A stretch of DNA of 19,104 nucleotides from JAWVFN01 sp963696625 (GCA_963696625.1 CAVOKZ010000015.1:1-19104), one strand, 5' to 3'. Counted from the first letter of the stretch, positions 1 through 8,416 are shown. Program-made: numbers and translations. The notes: a model not told the origin generated them from the letters alone.

Positions 1-2
1 GG

Positions 3-2120
3 GCGCTCACCGCGCGCTTCCTCGAGATCTACTCCGAGCACACCGGGGAGCCGTTCCCCGTGGACCCGCGCGAGCAGTTGCGCCAGGCGGTGCTCGCCGT
101 ATTCGACTCCTGGAACAACGACAGGGCCCGGAGCTACCGGCGCTTCAACGGAATTCCCGACGACCTCGGGACCGCGGTGACCGTGCAGCGCATGGTCTTC
201 GGCAACCACGGAGACGATTCCGGCTCGGGCGTCGCCTTCACCCGCGACCCGACCAGCGGGGCCGCCGAGCCCGAGGGCGACTTCCTCCACAACGCCCAGG
301 GCGAGGACGTCGTCGCGGGAGTGCGCAACACCGAGGACCTCGCCGATCTCGCGCGCCGCTGGCCCGAGGTCCACGCCGCACTCGTGGACTCGCTGACGCG
401 GCTCGAGCGCCACTACCGCGACATGCAGGACGTCGAGTACACGATCGAGGAGGGGCGCCTTTACATCCTCCAGACCCGGAACGCGAAGCGGCCCGCCCAG
501 GCTGCCGTCCGCTTCGCCTCCGACGCCGTCGCCGAGGGGCTGCTGACGCGCGCGCAGGCTCTGGACACGATCGACGCCGCCTCGCTCGACGCCCTGCTGC
601 ACCCCACCTTCGACCCCGACCAGGACTACGAGGAGCTGCTGCGCGCGGTCCCGGCCTCGCCCGGTGCGGCGAAGGGAGCGATCGTGTTCACCGCCGCCGA
701 GGCCGAGCGCCGAGGCGAGGCGGGCGAGGACGTGATCCTGGTCAGGCCGTTCACCTCGGCCGACGACGTCGGCGGCTTCCACGCCGCCCGCGGCGTGCTC
801 ACCTCGCAGGGCGGCAAGTCCTCGCACGCGGCGATCGTCGCGCGCGGGATGGGCCGTCCGTGCGTCTGCGGCGCCGGCGACCTCGAGGTCGATCTCGAGC
901 GCGAGGTGCTGCGGGTCGGTGAGCGGGAGGTCTCCGCGGGCGAGACGATCGCGATCGACGGGTCGAGCGGCGTAGTCACCCTCGACGACGTGGCGCTGGT
1001 CACCCCGCCGGTGAACGAGAGCTTCGCTGCCGTGCTCGGGTGGGCCGACGAGATACGGCGGCTCGGAGTGCGGGCGAACGCCGACACCGGCGAGGACGCG
1101 GCGCGCGCCCGCGAGCTCGGCGCCGAGGGGATCGGCCTCTGCCGGACCGAGCACATGTTCTTCGGCGCCGACCGCGAGCGCCTGGTGAGCGACATGTTCA
1201 TCGCCGGCGAGCTGTGGCGCCGTGGGAGCGAGGACCCGGGGGCGGAGCGCGAGTTCGCCGACGCGCTCGAGCGCCTCCGCGAGATCCAGCACAAGGACTT
1301 CGCCGAGATCTTCCGCGCGATGGAGGGGCTGCCGGTGACGATCCGGCTGCTCGACCCGCCCATGCACGAGTTTCTCTCGATCGAAGCCTTCGAGGCCGAG
1401 CTCGAGAAGGCCCGCGACGAGGGCGGCGACGTCGAACGAGCCGAGCGACGGCTGGCCGTCGTCGCCGAGCTCGAGGAGGTGAACCCGATGCTCGGCACCC
1501 GCGGCGCCCGGCTCGGCCTGATCCTGCCGTCGCTGTACGAGATGCAGGTAAAGGCGATCCTCGGCGCCGCCGCCGAGGTCGCCGGCGAGGGCGCGCCGCC
1601 CCGGCCCGAGATCATGATTCCGCTGGTCGCCTTCGAGGGCGAGCTCGAGTTTCTGCTCGAACGGGTCCGGACGGCAGCCGAGGCGACGCCGGCCGGAGCC
1701 GGCGCCGTCGAGTACTCCGTCGGCACGATGATCGAGCTCCCACGCGCCTGTCTCGTCGCGGGGAAGCTCGCCGAGCATGCCGACTTCTTCAGCTTCGGAA
1801 CCAACGACCTGACCCAGACGGCCGACGGGCTCTCGCGAGACGACGCGGAGCGCAGCTTCCTGCCGACGTATTTCGACCTCGGGGTCCTGGTCAGGAGCCC
1901 GTTCGAGAGCATCGACATCGCCGCGGTCGGCGAGCTGGTGCGGATCGCCAGCGAGCGCGGCCGCGCGGCGAAGCCGGGGCTCAAGCTCGGCGTCTGCGGC
2001 GAGCACGGCGGCGACCCGGCGAGCATCGAGTTCTTCGAGCAGACCGGGCTCGACTACGTCAGCTGCTCGCCGTTCCGGGTACCGATCGCGCGCGTCGCCG
2101 CCGCCCAGGCCGTGACATAG
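3..2120 (+). CDS. ppdK: Pyruvate, phosphate dikinase (PPDK), 3' part; 5' end outside the window
   Basis: Interconverts pyruvate + ATP + Pi and PEP + AMP + PPi in the cytosol. The reading frame is open from base 3 and the residues before the first possible start (GTG at 60) already match the family, so the gene begins outside the window. About 705 codons are visible against roughly 880 in full-length PPDK, so only part of the N-terminal ATP-grasp domain is missing. Visible in order: the end of the nucleotide-binding domain (GTAVTVQRMVFGN, then GVAFTRDP), the phosphohistidine swivelling domain (GGKSSHAAIVARGMGRPC, catalytic His codon 825-827), and the PEP/pyruvate TIM barrel with SFGTNDLTQ and GVCGEHGGDP (catalytic Cys codon 1995-1997), ending SCSPFRVPIARVAAAQ. 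The position two before the catalytic His is Ser; many PPDKs have a regulatory Thr there. hypF begins 13 bases after the stop, so the two may be cotranscribed. The family call is secure; the direction of the reaction in the cell cannot be told. Confidence 0.96.
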   Translation, partial: ALTARFLEIYSEHTGEPFPVDPREQLRQAVLAVFDSWNNDRARSYRRFNGIPDDLGTAVTVQRMVFGNHGDDSGSGVAFTRDPTSGAAEPEGDFLHNAQGEDVVAGVRNTEDLADLARRWPEVHAALVDSLTRLERHYRDMQDVEYTIEEGRLYILQTRNAKRPAQAAVRFASDAVAEGLLTRAQALDTIDAASLDALLHPTFDPDQDYEELLRAVPASPGAAKGAIVFTAAEAERRGEAGEDVILVRPFTSADDVGGFHAARGVLTSQGGKSSHAAIVARGMGRPCVCGAGDLEVDLEREVLRVGEREVSAGETIAIDGSSGVVTLDDVALVTPPVNESFAAVLGWADEIRRLGVRANADTGEDAARARELGAEGIGLCRTEHMFFGADRERLVSDMFIAGELWRRGSEDPGAEREFADALERLREIQHKDFAEIFRAMEGLPVTIRLLDPPMHEFLSIEAFEAELEKARDEGGDVERAERRLAVVAELEEVNPMLGTRGARLGLILPSLYEMQVKAILGAAAEVAGEGAPPRPEIMIPLVAFEGELEFLLERVRTAAEATPAGAGAVEYSVGTMIELPRACLVAGKLAEHADFFSFGTNDLTQTADGLSRDDAERSFLPTYFDLGVLVRSPFESIDIAAVGELVRIASERGRAAKPGLKLGVCGEHGGDPASIEFFEQTGLDYVSCSPFRVPIARVAAAQAVT

Positions 2121-2133
2121 GACGAGGGCCCCG

Positions 2134-4299
2134 GTGAAGCGAGAGCGGATCACCGTCGAGGGGCTCGTTCAGGGGGTCGGGTTCAGGCCGTTCGTGTACC
2201 GGCTCGCATCGCGGCACGGTCTCGGCGGCTTCGCCCTCAACGACGGCCGCGGGGTCGTGATCGAGGTCGAGGGACCCGGGCCGGCGCTCGAGTCGTTCGG
2301 CCGCTCGCTGGCCTCGGAGGCCCCGCCGCTCGCCCGGGTCGATGCGCTCGTGCGTACGCGCGTCTCGCCACGGGGCGAGCACGGCTTCCGCATCGAGGCG
2401 AGCACCGCCGGTCCCGCCGCGGCCCTGATCCCGTCGGACGTCGCCACCTGCCCCGACTGCTTGGCCGAGCTCTGGGATGAGGCCGACCGCCGGCACCGTT
2501 ACCCGTTCATCAACTGCACCCAGTGCGGGCCCCGCTTCTCGATCGTGCGGCAGCCACCGTATGACCGCGCCAACACGACGATGGCGGGCTTCGAGCTCTG
2601 CGACGCCTGCCGAGCCGAGTACGAGGACCCGCACGACCGGCGCTTCCACGCCGAGCCGATCGCCTGCCCCGCCTGCGGCCCGAGCCTCTCATTCGAAGGC
2701 CGCGGCGGCGAGGCCGCCCTGGCGGGCGCTGTCGACGCGCTGCGCGCCGGGGCGATCGTCGCGGTCAAGGGGCTCGGCGGCTACCACCTCGCCTGCGACG
2801 CGGGCGACGAGGCGGCGGTCGCGCGTCTGCGCGACCGCAAGCAGCGCGAGCAGAAGCCCCTGGCGGTGATGAGCGCCGACCCCGGGGCGATCGCCGAGAT
2901 CGCCCCTGCCGAGCTCGAGCTGCTCAGCTCGCGGGCACATCCAATCGTCCTCCTGCGCCGCGGGGCGACCGGCGCGATCGCGCCCTCGGTCGCGCCCGGC
3001 AGCCCGTGGCTCGGCGTGATGCTCCCCTACACCCCCCTCCATCACCTGCTCTGCGCCGGCGCGGCCCGGCCGCTGGTGATGACGAGCGGCAATCGCTCCG
3101 ACGAGCCGATCGCCACGGGCGACGACGAGGCCCGCGGGCGCCTCGGCGAGATCGCCGACGCCTTCCTCACCCACGACCGCGAGATATACCGACGCTGCGA
3201 GGACTCGGTCGTCCGCGCGGCGTTTCCGGTGCGGCGCTCGCGGGGGCTGGCGCCCGAGCCGCTGACGCTGCCGCGGCGGGGAGCGACGCCGCTAGTCGCC
3301 GCCGGCGCCGAGCTGAAGAGCACCTTCTGCGTGTTGCGGGGCGAGCGCGCCTTCCTCTCCCCCCACCTCGGCGACCTCGACACGCCGCTCGCCTACGACG
3401 CATTCCGCTCCGACCTGGCGCTCTACCTCGAGATGCTCGGCGTTCGCCCCGAGGCGGTTGCCCACGACCTCCACCCCGACTATCTCTCGACCCGCTGGGC
3501 GCTCGAGCAGGATGCCGAGCCGATCGCCGTCCAGCACCACCATGCGCACGCCGCCGCCTGTCTCGCCGAGCACGGCCACGAAGGGCCGGCCCTCGCGCTC
3601 GTCTTCGACGGCACCGGCTACGGGCCCGACGGCACCCTCTGGGGCGGCGAGCTGCTCGAGGCCTCGCTCGAGGGCTACGAGCGCCTCGGCCACCTCGAGC
3701 CGGTGCCGCTGCCCGGCGGCGAGGCGGCGATCCGCGAGCCGTGGCGGATGGCGGCCGCCTATCTCGAGGCCGCGGGGCGGCCGGTCGCCTTCGAGAGCTG
3801 GCCCGAGGTGCGCCAGAGCCTCGCGGTCAACGCGCCGCTCTCCTCGGGTATGGGCCGCCTCTTCGACGCCGCCGCGGCGCTGCTCGGCGTCCGAGCGCGC
3901 GTCACCTACGAAGGGCAGGCCGCGATCGAGCTGGAAGCGCTCGCGGGCGCCGTCGAGGCCGATCCGTACCCCTGCCCCGTAGGGGGCGGCGTCATCGGCG
4001 GCGCCGGGTTGATCGCCGCCGTCCATGACGATCTCGAAGCCGGGCGCCCGCGCGAGCAGGTCGCCGCCGCCTTTCACGAAGGGGTCGCGGCCGCCGCCGC
4101 GAGCGCCTGCGAGGAGGCGCGTACCGGCCACGAGACCGTCGTCCTCTCCGGCGGCAGCTTCCAGAACCTGCGCCTGCTCGCGAGCGTGCGGCGCAGACTC
4201 GGTAGCTTGGGGTTCGACGTGCTCACCCACCGGCGCGTTCCGCCCAACGACGGCGGCATCAGCTTCGGCCAAGCCGCGATCGCGGCGAGGAGGATCTAG
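2134..4299 (+). CDS. hypF: Carbamoyltransferase HypF ([NiFe]-hydrogenase maturation)
   Basis: Makes carbamoyl-adenylate from carbamoyl phosphate and ATP and transfers the carbamoyl group to the C-terminal Cys of HypE, the source of the CN ligands of the NiFe site. The 721 residues are slightly shorter than typical (about 750) but all domains are present: acylphosphatase-like at 3-90 (VQGVGFRPFVYRLA); two zinc-finger pairs at C106/C109 with C128/C131 and C156/C159 with C178/C181; a YrdC-like domain from about 200 to 380 (VKGLGGYHLACDA, KQREQKPLAVM); and a Kae1-like domain with the metal-binding HHHAH at 468-472 and SGGSFQN near the end. The GTG start is chosen because GAGGG lies five bases upstream and translation enters the acylphosphatase domain at once. 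hypC follows after six bases, so hypF heads the hypF-C-(SIS)-D-E block behind PPDK. No anomalies are seen. Confidence 0.97.
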   Translation: MKRERITVEGLVQGVGFRPFVYRLASRHGLGGFALNDGRGVVIEVEGPGPALESFGRSLASEAPPLARVDALVRTRVSPRGEHGFRIEASTAGPAAALIPSDVATCPDCLAELWDEADRRHRYPFINCTQCGPRFSIVRQPPYDRANTTMAGFELCDACRAEYEDPHDRRFHAEPIACPACGPSLSFEGRGGEAALAGAVDALRAGAIVAVKGLGGYHLACDAGDEAAVARLRDRKQREQKPLAVMSADPGAIAEIAPAELELLSSRAHPIVLLRRGATGAIAPSVAPGSPWLGVMLPYTPLHHLLCAGAARPLVMTSGNRSDEPIATGDDEARGRLGEIADAFLTHDREIYRRCEDSVVRAAFPVRRSRGLAPEPLTLPRRGATPLVAAGAELKSTFCVLRGERAFLSPHLGDLDTPLAYDAFRSDLALYLEMLGVRPEAVAHDLHPDYLSTRWALEQDAEPIAVQHHHAHAAACLAEHGHEGPALALVFDGTGYGPDGTLWGGELLEASLEGYERLGHLEPVPLPGGEAAIREPWRMAAAYLEAAGRPVAFESWPEVRQSLAVNAPLSSGMGRLFDAAAALLGVRARVTYEGQAAIELEALAGAVEADPYPCPVGGGVIGGAGLIAAVHDDLEAGRPREQVAAAFHEGVAAAAASACEEARTGHETVVLSGGSFQNLRLLASVRRRLGSLGFDVLTHRRVPPNDGGISFGQAAIAARRI

Positions 4300-4305
4300 A
4301 CAAAG

Positions 4306-4584
4306 ATGTGCCTCGGTATCCCCGGCCAGATCGTCGAGATCGTCGACACCGAGAACCGGGTCGCAAAGGTCGACGTCTCCGGGGTGCGGCGCAACGTCGA
4401 CGTCGGCTTGCTCTGGGAGGGCCCCGAGGCGGTCGGAGTCGGCGACTGGGTGCTGATCCACGTCGGGTTCGCGATCTCGCGGATCGACGAGGGCGAGGCG
4501 CGCCAGACGCTGGCGGCGCTCGAAGCCCTCGGGGACCCCTACCGGGAGGAGCTCGCCGATCTCCGCACCAGCGCGATCGACTGA
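4306..4584 (+). CDS. hypC: HypC/HybG family hydrogenase maturation chaperone
   Basis: Small chaperone that, with HypD, carries the Fe(CN)2CO moiety and delivers it to the hydrogenase large subunit precursor. The 92 residues start with the diagnostic MCLGIPGQI, whose Cys2 binds the iron and contacts the large subunit. The rest is the usual beta barrel ending in GDWVLIHVGFAISRIDEGEA and an acidic helix. AGGAGG lies 12 bases before the ATG, inside the end of hypF. The stop is TGA at 4582-4584. Reading on in the +1 frame from this stop gives residues that look like the first helix of the downstream SIS protein, with no normal start codon, so the real product could be a longer HypC-SIS fusion or the sequence may carry an indel here (see findings). 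The HypC call itself is secure. Confidence 0.96.
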   Translation: MCLGIPGQIVEIVDTENRVAKVDVSGVRRNVDVGLLWEGPEAVGVGDWVLIHVGFAISRIDEGEARQTLAALEALGDPYREELADLRTSAID

Positions 4585-4672
4585 GCCGAGCGCCGCTCTC
4601 GCCGCTCGCGAGCGCGCTGCGCGCGACTTCTTCGAGCGCCACGGCGCCGGGCTCGCCCGCGCCTGTCACGCG

Positions 4673-5917
4673 ATGGCGGCCGCCTTCGCGCGCGGCGGCA
4701 CGCTGATCCCCTTCGGCGCCGGCGCGGCGGCAACCGACGCCGCCCACGCCGCCGTCGAGTTCATGCACCCGGTGATCGTCGGCAAGCGGGCGCTGCCGGC
4801 CGTGGCGCCGAACAACGACCCGACGGGCCTCTCGACCGCGGCCGGGGTCGGGCGCCCGGGCGACATCGCCCTTGCCCTCTGCCACAGCCCCGCCGACGAG
4901 GCGGCGGAGAGGTTCCTGGCCGAGGCGGGCGAGCGCGGGCTGCTCACCATCGCCATCACCGGCGGCCGGCCGGCGAGCGCCGAGCACAGCTTCGAAGTCG
5001 CCGCCGACGACCCGGTCGTGGTCCAGGAGGTCTCCGAGACCGCCTACCACGTGCTCTGGGAGCTCGTCCACGTCTTCTTAGAGCAGCCGGGGCTGACCGG
5101 CGCCACGCCGGCGCACGGCGAGACGTGCATCACCTGCGGCGACGTCGCCGTCCAGGCCCGGGTCGCCGAGGTGCAGGGCCCAACCGCGATCGTCAAGCGC
5201 GACGGCGCCTTCGAGCAGGTCGCGACCGACCTGATCGAGGGCGTCGCGCGGGGCGACGTGCTGCTCTGCCACGCCGGCGTGGCCATCGAGCGGGTCGCTG
5301 CCGATGACGAGACGGACTTCCTCTATCCGTTCCAGGCAGGCGGGGCCGGCGCCGATCTGAACACCGTGCTCGCCGACGTCGAGGCGTCGTCCCGTAAGAA
5401 GTCCGAGGAGACGATCGCGCTGCGCTCGGCGATCGAAACCGCAGCGGTGGAGGCCTGCGGCCTCGAGCTGCGGGCTCGCCTGGAGCGAGGCGGGCGCCTG
5501 ATCGCCTTCGGAAACGGGGGATCGGCGACCGACGCCCAGGATCTCGCCGCGGGAGCGCTCACCGCCGGCTGGCCGGCGATCGCGCTCGGCAACGACGCCG
5601 CGACCGTGACCGCGGTCGCCAACGACGTCGGCGTCGAGCAGGTCTTCGCCCGCCAGCTGATCGCGCTCGGCGGCCGCGGCGACGTCGCCGTGGGGATCTC
5701 GACCAGCGGCGGCTCGGCGAATGTGATCGCCGGGCTCGAACAGGCCCGCGCGGCGGGCATGGCGACGGTCGCCCTCGGCGGATACGACGGCGGCCGCTTC
5801 GCCGAGCTCGACTGGCTCGACCACCTCTTCGTCGTCTCCTCGAGCCACATCCCCCGCATCCAGGAGGCGCAGGCGACGATCTACCACCTGCTGCTCGACG
5901 CGATCGGAGCCCGCTGA
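4673..5917 (+). CDS. SIS / HupF(HypC-like) / SIS three-domain protein of the hyp operon; true start uncertain
   Basis: From the first in-frame ATG the protein has 414 residues in three parts. Residues 1-140 are a degenerate sugar-isomerase (SIS, GmhA-like) fold with GAGAAATDAAH where active members have GNGGSATDA, and CHSPADEAAE in place of the STSG loop. Residues 151-210 form a HypC/HupF-like barrel with CITC (C152, C155) and GDVLLCHAGVAIERV. Residues 240-414 are a second SIS domain with intact GNGGSATDAQD (280-290) and GISTSGGSAN (341-350), close to sedoheptulose-7-phosphate isomerases. GmhA-like genes are known in actinobacterial hydrogenase operons, but I know of no established function. 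The ATG at 4673 has no Shine-Dalgarno and would cut the first SIS helix. The upstream frame reads ALAARERAARDFFERHG with coding-like third positions back to the hypC stop, yet has no ATG, GTG, TTG or CTG there. The stop overlaps the hypD start by one base (TGATG). Domain calls are firm; the role and the start are not. Confidence 0.85.
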   Translation: MAAAFARGGTLIPFGAGAAATDAAHAAVEFMHPVIVGKRALPAVAPNNDPTGLSTAAGVGRPGDIALALCHSPADEAAERFLAEAGERGLLTIAITGGRPASAEHSFEVAADDPVVVQEVSETAYHVLWELVHVFLEQPGLTGATPAHGETCITCGDVAVQARVAEVQGPTAIVKRDGAFEQVATDLIEGVARGDVLLCHAGVAIERVAADDETDFLYPFQAGGAGADLNTVLADVEASSRKKSEETIALRSAIETAAVEACGLELRARLERGGRLIAFGNGGSATDAQDLAAGALTAGWPAIALGNDAATVTAVANDVGVEQVFARQLIALGGRGDVAVGISTSGGSANVIAGLEQARAAGMATVALGGYDGGRFAELDWLDHLFVVSSSHIPRIQEAQATIYHLLLDAIGAR

Positions 5918-7035
5918 TGCGCTTCGTCGACGAGTACCGCGACCCCGCCCTCGCCCGGCGGCTCGCGGCCGAGATCGCCGACCTCGCCGAGCCCGGCCGT
6001 CACTACAAGCTGATGGAGGTCTGCGGCGGCCACACGCACGCGATCTACAGGCACGGGGTCGAGGACCTGCTGCCCGCCGAGGTCGAGCTCGTCCACGGCC
6101 CCGGCTGCCCGGTCTGCGTGATCCCGATGGGCCGCCAGGACGACGCGATCGCGATCGCCGAGCGCCCCGAGGTGATCTTCACGACCTTCGGCGACATGAT
6201 GCGGGTGCCGGCCTCGAACGGCTCGCTGCTCGACGCCAAGGCCCGCGGCGCCGACGTGCGCATGGTCTACTCGCCGCTCGACGCGCTCAAGATCGCCCGC
6301 GAGAACCCCGGTCGCGAAGTCGTCTTCTTCGCGATCGGCTTCGAGACCACGGCGCCGTCGACCGCGCTCACGCTGCGCCGCGCCCGCGCCGAGGGGATCG
6401 GCAACTTCAGCGTCTTCTGCAACCACGTGACGATCATCCCCGCGATCAAGGCGATCCTCGACTCGCCCGACCTGCGGCTCGACGGATTCATCGGCCCCGG
6501 CCACGTCTCGACCGTGATCGGCCTGCGCCCCTACCGCTTCATCGCCGCCGAGCACGGCAAGCCGGTCGTCGTCTCCGGGTTCGAGCCGCTCGACGTGCTC
6601 CACGGCGTGCAGATGCTGCTCGCCCAGCTCGCCGAGGGCCGCAGCGAGGTCTCCAACCAGTACCAGCGGGTCGTCCGCGACGAGGGCAATCCGCTCGCGC
6701 TGGAGGCAATCGCCGAGACGATGGAGCTGCGCACGACCTTCGAGTGGCGCGGCCTCGGCTTCATCTCGCAGAGCGCGCTCAAGATCCGCTCCGAGTACGC
6801 GGACTGGGACGCCGAGCTGCGCTTCGGGATCCCCGGCGTCCGCGTCGCCGATCCCAAGGCGTGCCAGTGCGGCGAGGTGCTCAAGGGCGTGATCCGGCCC
6901 TGGGAGTGCAAGGTCTTCGGCACCGCCTGCACGCCGGAGCATCCGATCGGAACCTGCATGGTCTCGAGCGAGGGCGCCTGCGCCGCCTATTACAACTACG
7001 GCCGCCACTCGGGCCGCCGCAAGGTGGCCGTGTGA
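5917..7035 (+). CDS. hypD: HypD, iron-sulfur scaffold for Fe(CN)2CO assembly
   Basis: HypD forms a complex with HypC on which the Fe(CN)2CO group is built, receiving cyanide from HypE. The 372 residues match the usual length. Signature motifs are all present: CGGHTH (36-41), GPGCPVC (61-67), FFAIGFETTAPSTA (about 141-154) and the C-terminal cysteine set that holds the [4Fe-4S] cluster and redox disulfide (C316, C318, C331, C338, C347, C355 in CQCGEVLKG, FGTACTPEHPIGTC and SSEGAC). The ATG overlaps the stop of the SIS fusion gene by one base, which fixes the start and implies translational coupling. The stop overlaps the GTG of hypE (GTGA). No anomalies are seen. Confidence 0.97.
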   Translation: MRFVDEYRDPALARRLAAEIADLAEPGRHYKLMEVCGGHTHAIYRHGVEDLLPAEVELVHGPGCPVCVIPMGRQDDAIAIAERPEVIFTTFGDMMRVPASNGSLLDAKARGADVRMVYSPLDALKIARENPGREVVFFAIGFETTAPSTALTLRRARAEGIGNFSVFCNHVTIIPAIKAILDSPDLRLDGFIGPGHVSTVIGLRPYRFIAAEHGKPVVVSGFEPLDVLHGVQMLLAQLAEGRSEVSNQYQRVVRDEGNPLALEAIAETMELRTTFEWRGLGFISQSALKIRSEYADWDAELRFGIPGVRVADPKACQCGEVLKGVIRPWECKVFGTACTPEHPIGTCMVSSEGACAAYYNYGRHSGRRKVAV

Positions 7036-8112
7036 GCGGCCGCTCCGAGGAGGAGGTGCTCGACGCGATCGAGCAGCGCCGCCGCCGCCCGCGGCGCAAG
7101 GTGCTCGACGAGCGGATCACGCTCTCCCACGGCGCCGGCGGCAAAGCCGGCCGCGACCTGGTCGAGGGCGTCTTCCTGCGGGAGCTGGGCAACCCGCTGC
7201 TGGCGCCGCTCGGCGACAGCGCGTTGCTCGCTGCCGGGACCGAGCGGCTCGCCTTCACGACGGATTCGTTCGTGGTCAAGCCGCTGTTCTTCCCCGGCGG
7301 CGACATCGGCGCCCTCGCCGTCAACGGCACGGTCAACGACCTCGCGATGAGCGGGGCCGGGCCGCTCGCCCTCTCGGCCGGTTTCATCGTCGAGGAGGGG
7401 TTTCCGGTCGCCGAGGCTCGAGCGCATCGCCGCGTCGATGGCCGCGGCGGCGGAGGCGGCCGGCGTCCCGGTCGCCACCGGCGACACCAAGGTCGTCGAG
7501 CGCGGCAAAGCCGACGGCGTCTACATCAACACCTCGGGCGTCGGCGTCGTCGAGCACGAGTACGACCTTGGGCCGAGCGCGATCAGCCTCGGCGACAAGG
7601 TGCTGGTCTCGGGCACCATCGGCGATCACGGCATGGCGGTGATGATCGCCCGCGGCGAGCTCGAGCTGGAGGGAGACCTCGCCTCCGACAGCGCCCCCCT
7701 GCACGAGCTGGTCTCGATCCTGCTCGCGGCGACGCCCGGTGTCCGCTGCCTGCGCGACCCGACCCGCGGCGGTCTCGCCACCGTGCTCGCCGAGCTGGCG
7801 CTCGCAGCGGAGGTCGGCGTCACGATCGAGGAGTCCGAGCTGCCGATCCGCCCCGAGGTCGCCGGCGCCGGCGAGATCCTCGGCATCGACCCGATCTACA
7901 TCGCCAACGAGGGCAAGCTGGTGGCCGTGGTCTCGCCCGAAGCGGCGGATGACGCGCTCGCGGCGCTGCGCTCCCATCCCCTCGGCCGCGAGGCCGCGAT
8001 CGTCGCCGAGGTCGCGCCCGAGCCCCCCGGCCTCGTCATCCTCGAGACCGCCTTCGGAGGATCGAGGGTGGTCGACATGCTCGCCGGCGACCCCCTGCCG
8101 CGCATCTGCTGA
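7032..8112 (+). CDS. hypE: HypE (carbamoyl dehydratase), reading frame interrupted by an apparent one-base insertion
   Basis: HypE dehydrates the thiocarbamate on its C-terminal Cys to thiocyanate and gives CN to HypC-HypD. The GTG start overlaps the hypD stop (GTGA). The first frame (7032-7415) encodes the AIR-synthase-like N-terminal domain: SHGAGGKAGRDLV, TTDSFVVKPLFFPGGDIG, AVNGTVNDLAMSGA, then FIVEEGFPVAE. From 7417 the family sequence continues in the next frame: LERIAASMAAAAEAAGVPVATGDTKVVERG, through LRDPTRGGLATVL, to the expected C-terminal PRIC with the carbamoyl-accepting Cys. Removing one G from the GAGG at 7413-7416 gives an uninterrupted 359-residue HypE. Unrepaired, translation from 7032 runs out of frame to 7952 and loses the catalytic Cys. 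No slippery sequence is evident, so a sequencing error or a recent mutation is more likely than programmed frameshifting. ATG 7438 only starts the second half and is not a credible gene start. Confidence 0.9.
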
Positions 8113-8136
8113 GCGCCATGGACCTGATCCTCCTGG

Positions 8137-8409
8137 CTAGCCGGAGCCCTGCTCCGCCTCGGCCTCGGCCTCCATCTTCTCAAGGCGCTCGTAGTAGTCG
8201 GGGAACTCCTTCATGTGCGCGAGGGCGATCTTGCCGGTGACGATCGGGTCGTCGCCGGTGACGTTGGTCTGGGGATCGTGCTTTCCGTGCTCGTACTCGA
8301 CGTCCATGCCCGCGCGGAACTGCTCGAGGTCGAACCGCTCCCAGTCGACGCCGATCTCGTCGCCGACCCGCTTTGCCTCTTCGGTGGTGGTGCGCCGCTC
8401 CTCTGTCAT
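8137..8409 (-). CDS. DUF5661 family small acidic protein
   Basis: A 90-residue soluble, acidic protein. It matches what I recall of the DUF5661 family: an N-terminal helix with AKRVGDEIGVDWERFDLEQF, a central segment EYEHGKHDPQTNVTGDDPIVTGKIALAHMKEFPDYYERL, and a charged Glu-rich tail. No catalytic motif, signal peptide or membrane segment is visible, and the function is unknown to me. The start is the ATG at 8409, fixed by a strong AAAGGAG seven bases upstream. It lies 29 bases downstream of the CopD-like membrane gene on the same strand, so it could be the last gene of the hydrogenase operon or have its own start signal. It converges with hypE across 24 bases. Confidence 0.85.
   Translation of the reverse strand: MTEERRTTTEEAKRVGDEIGVDWERFDLEQFRAGMDVEYEHGKHDPQTNVTGDDPIVTGKIALAHMKEFPDYYERLEKMEAEAEAEQGSG
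8142..8156. terminator. Possible hairpin between convergent hypE and the DUF5661 gene
   Basis: CGGAGC (8142-8147) and GCTCCG (8151-8156) form a 6-bp stem with a three-base loop, inside the last codons of the DUF5661 gene and about 30 bases after the hypE stop. It could serve as a bidirectional end signal for the two converging operons, but there is no T-run on either side and such stems are common in GC-rich coding DNA. Confidence 0.2.
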
Positions 8410-8416
8410 CTTGAAA

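Noticed and set aside
626..2026. Long open frame on the minus strand opposite PPDK
   Set aside because: It is rich in Ser, Arg and Pro with no family-like sequence and lies fully opposite a well-conserved enzyme; such frames are expected in GC-rich DNA.
3292..4461. Minus-strand open frame of 389 codons opposite hypF and hypC
   Set aside because: Composition is typical of an antisense shadow, and hypF and hypC are certain on the plus strand.
4582..4584. hypC TGA as a selenocysteine or stop-readthrough codon
   Set aside because: The downstream coding signal is in the +1 frame, not in the frame of hypC, so simple readthrough would not reach it.
7413..7416. Programmed frameshift within hypE
   Set aside because: No slippery heptamer, internal Shine-Dalgarno or stop codon at the site is evident; an extra base through error or mutation is simpler.
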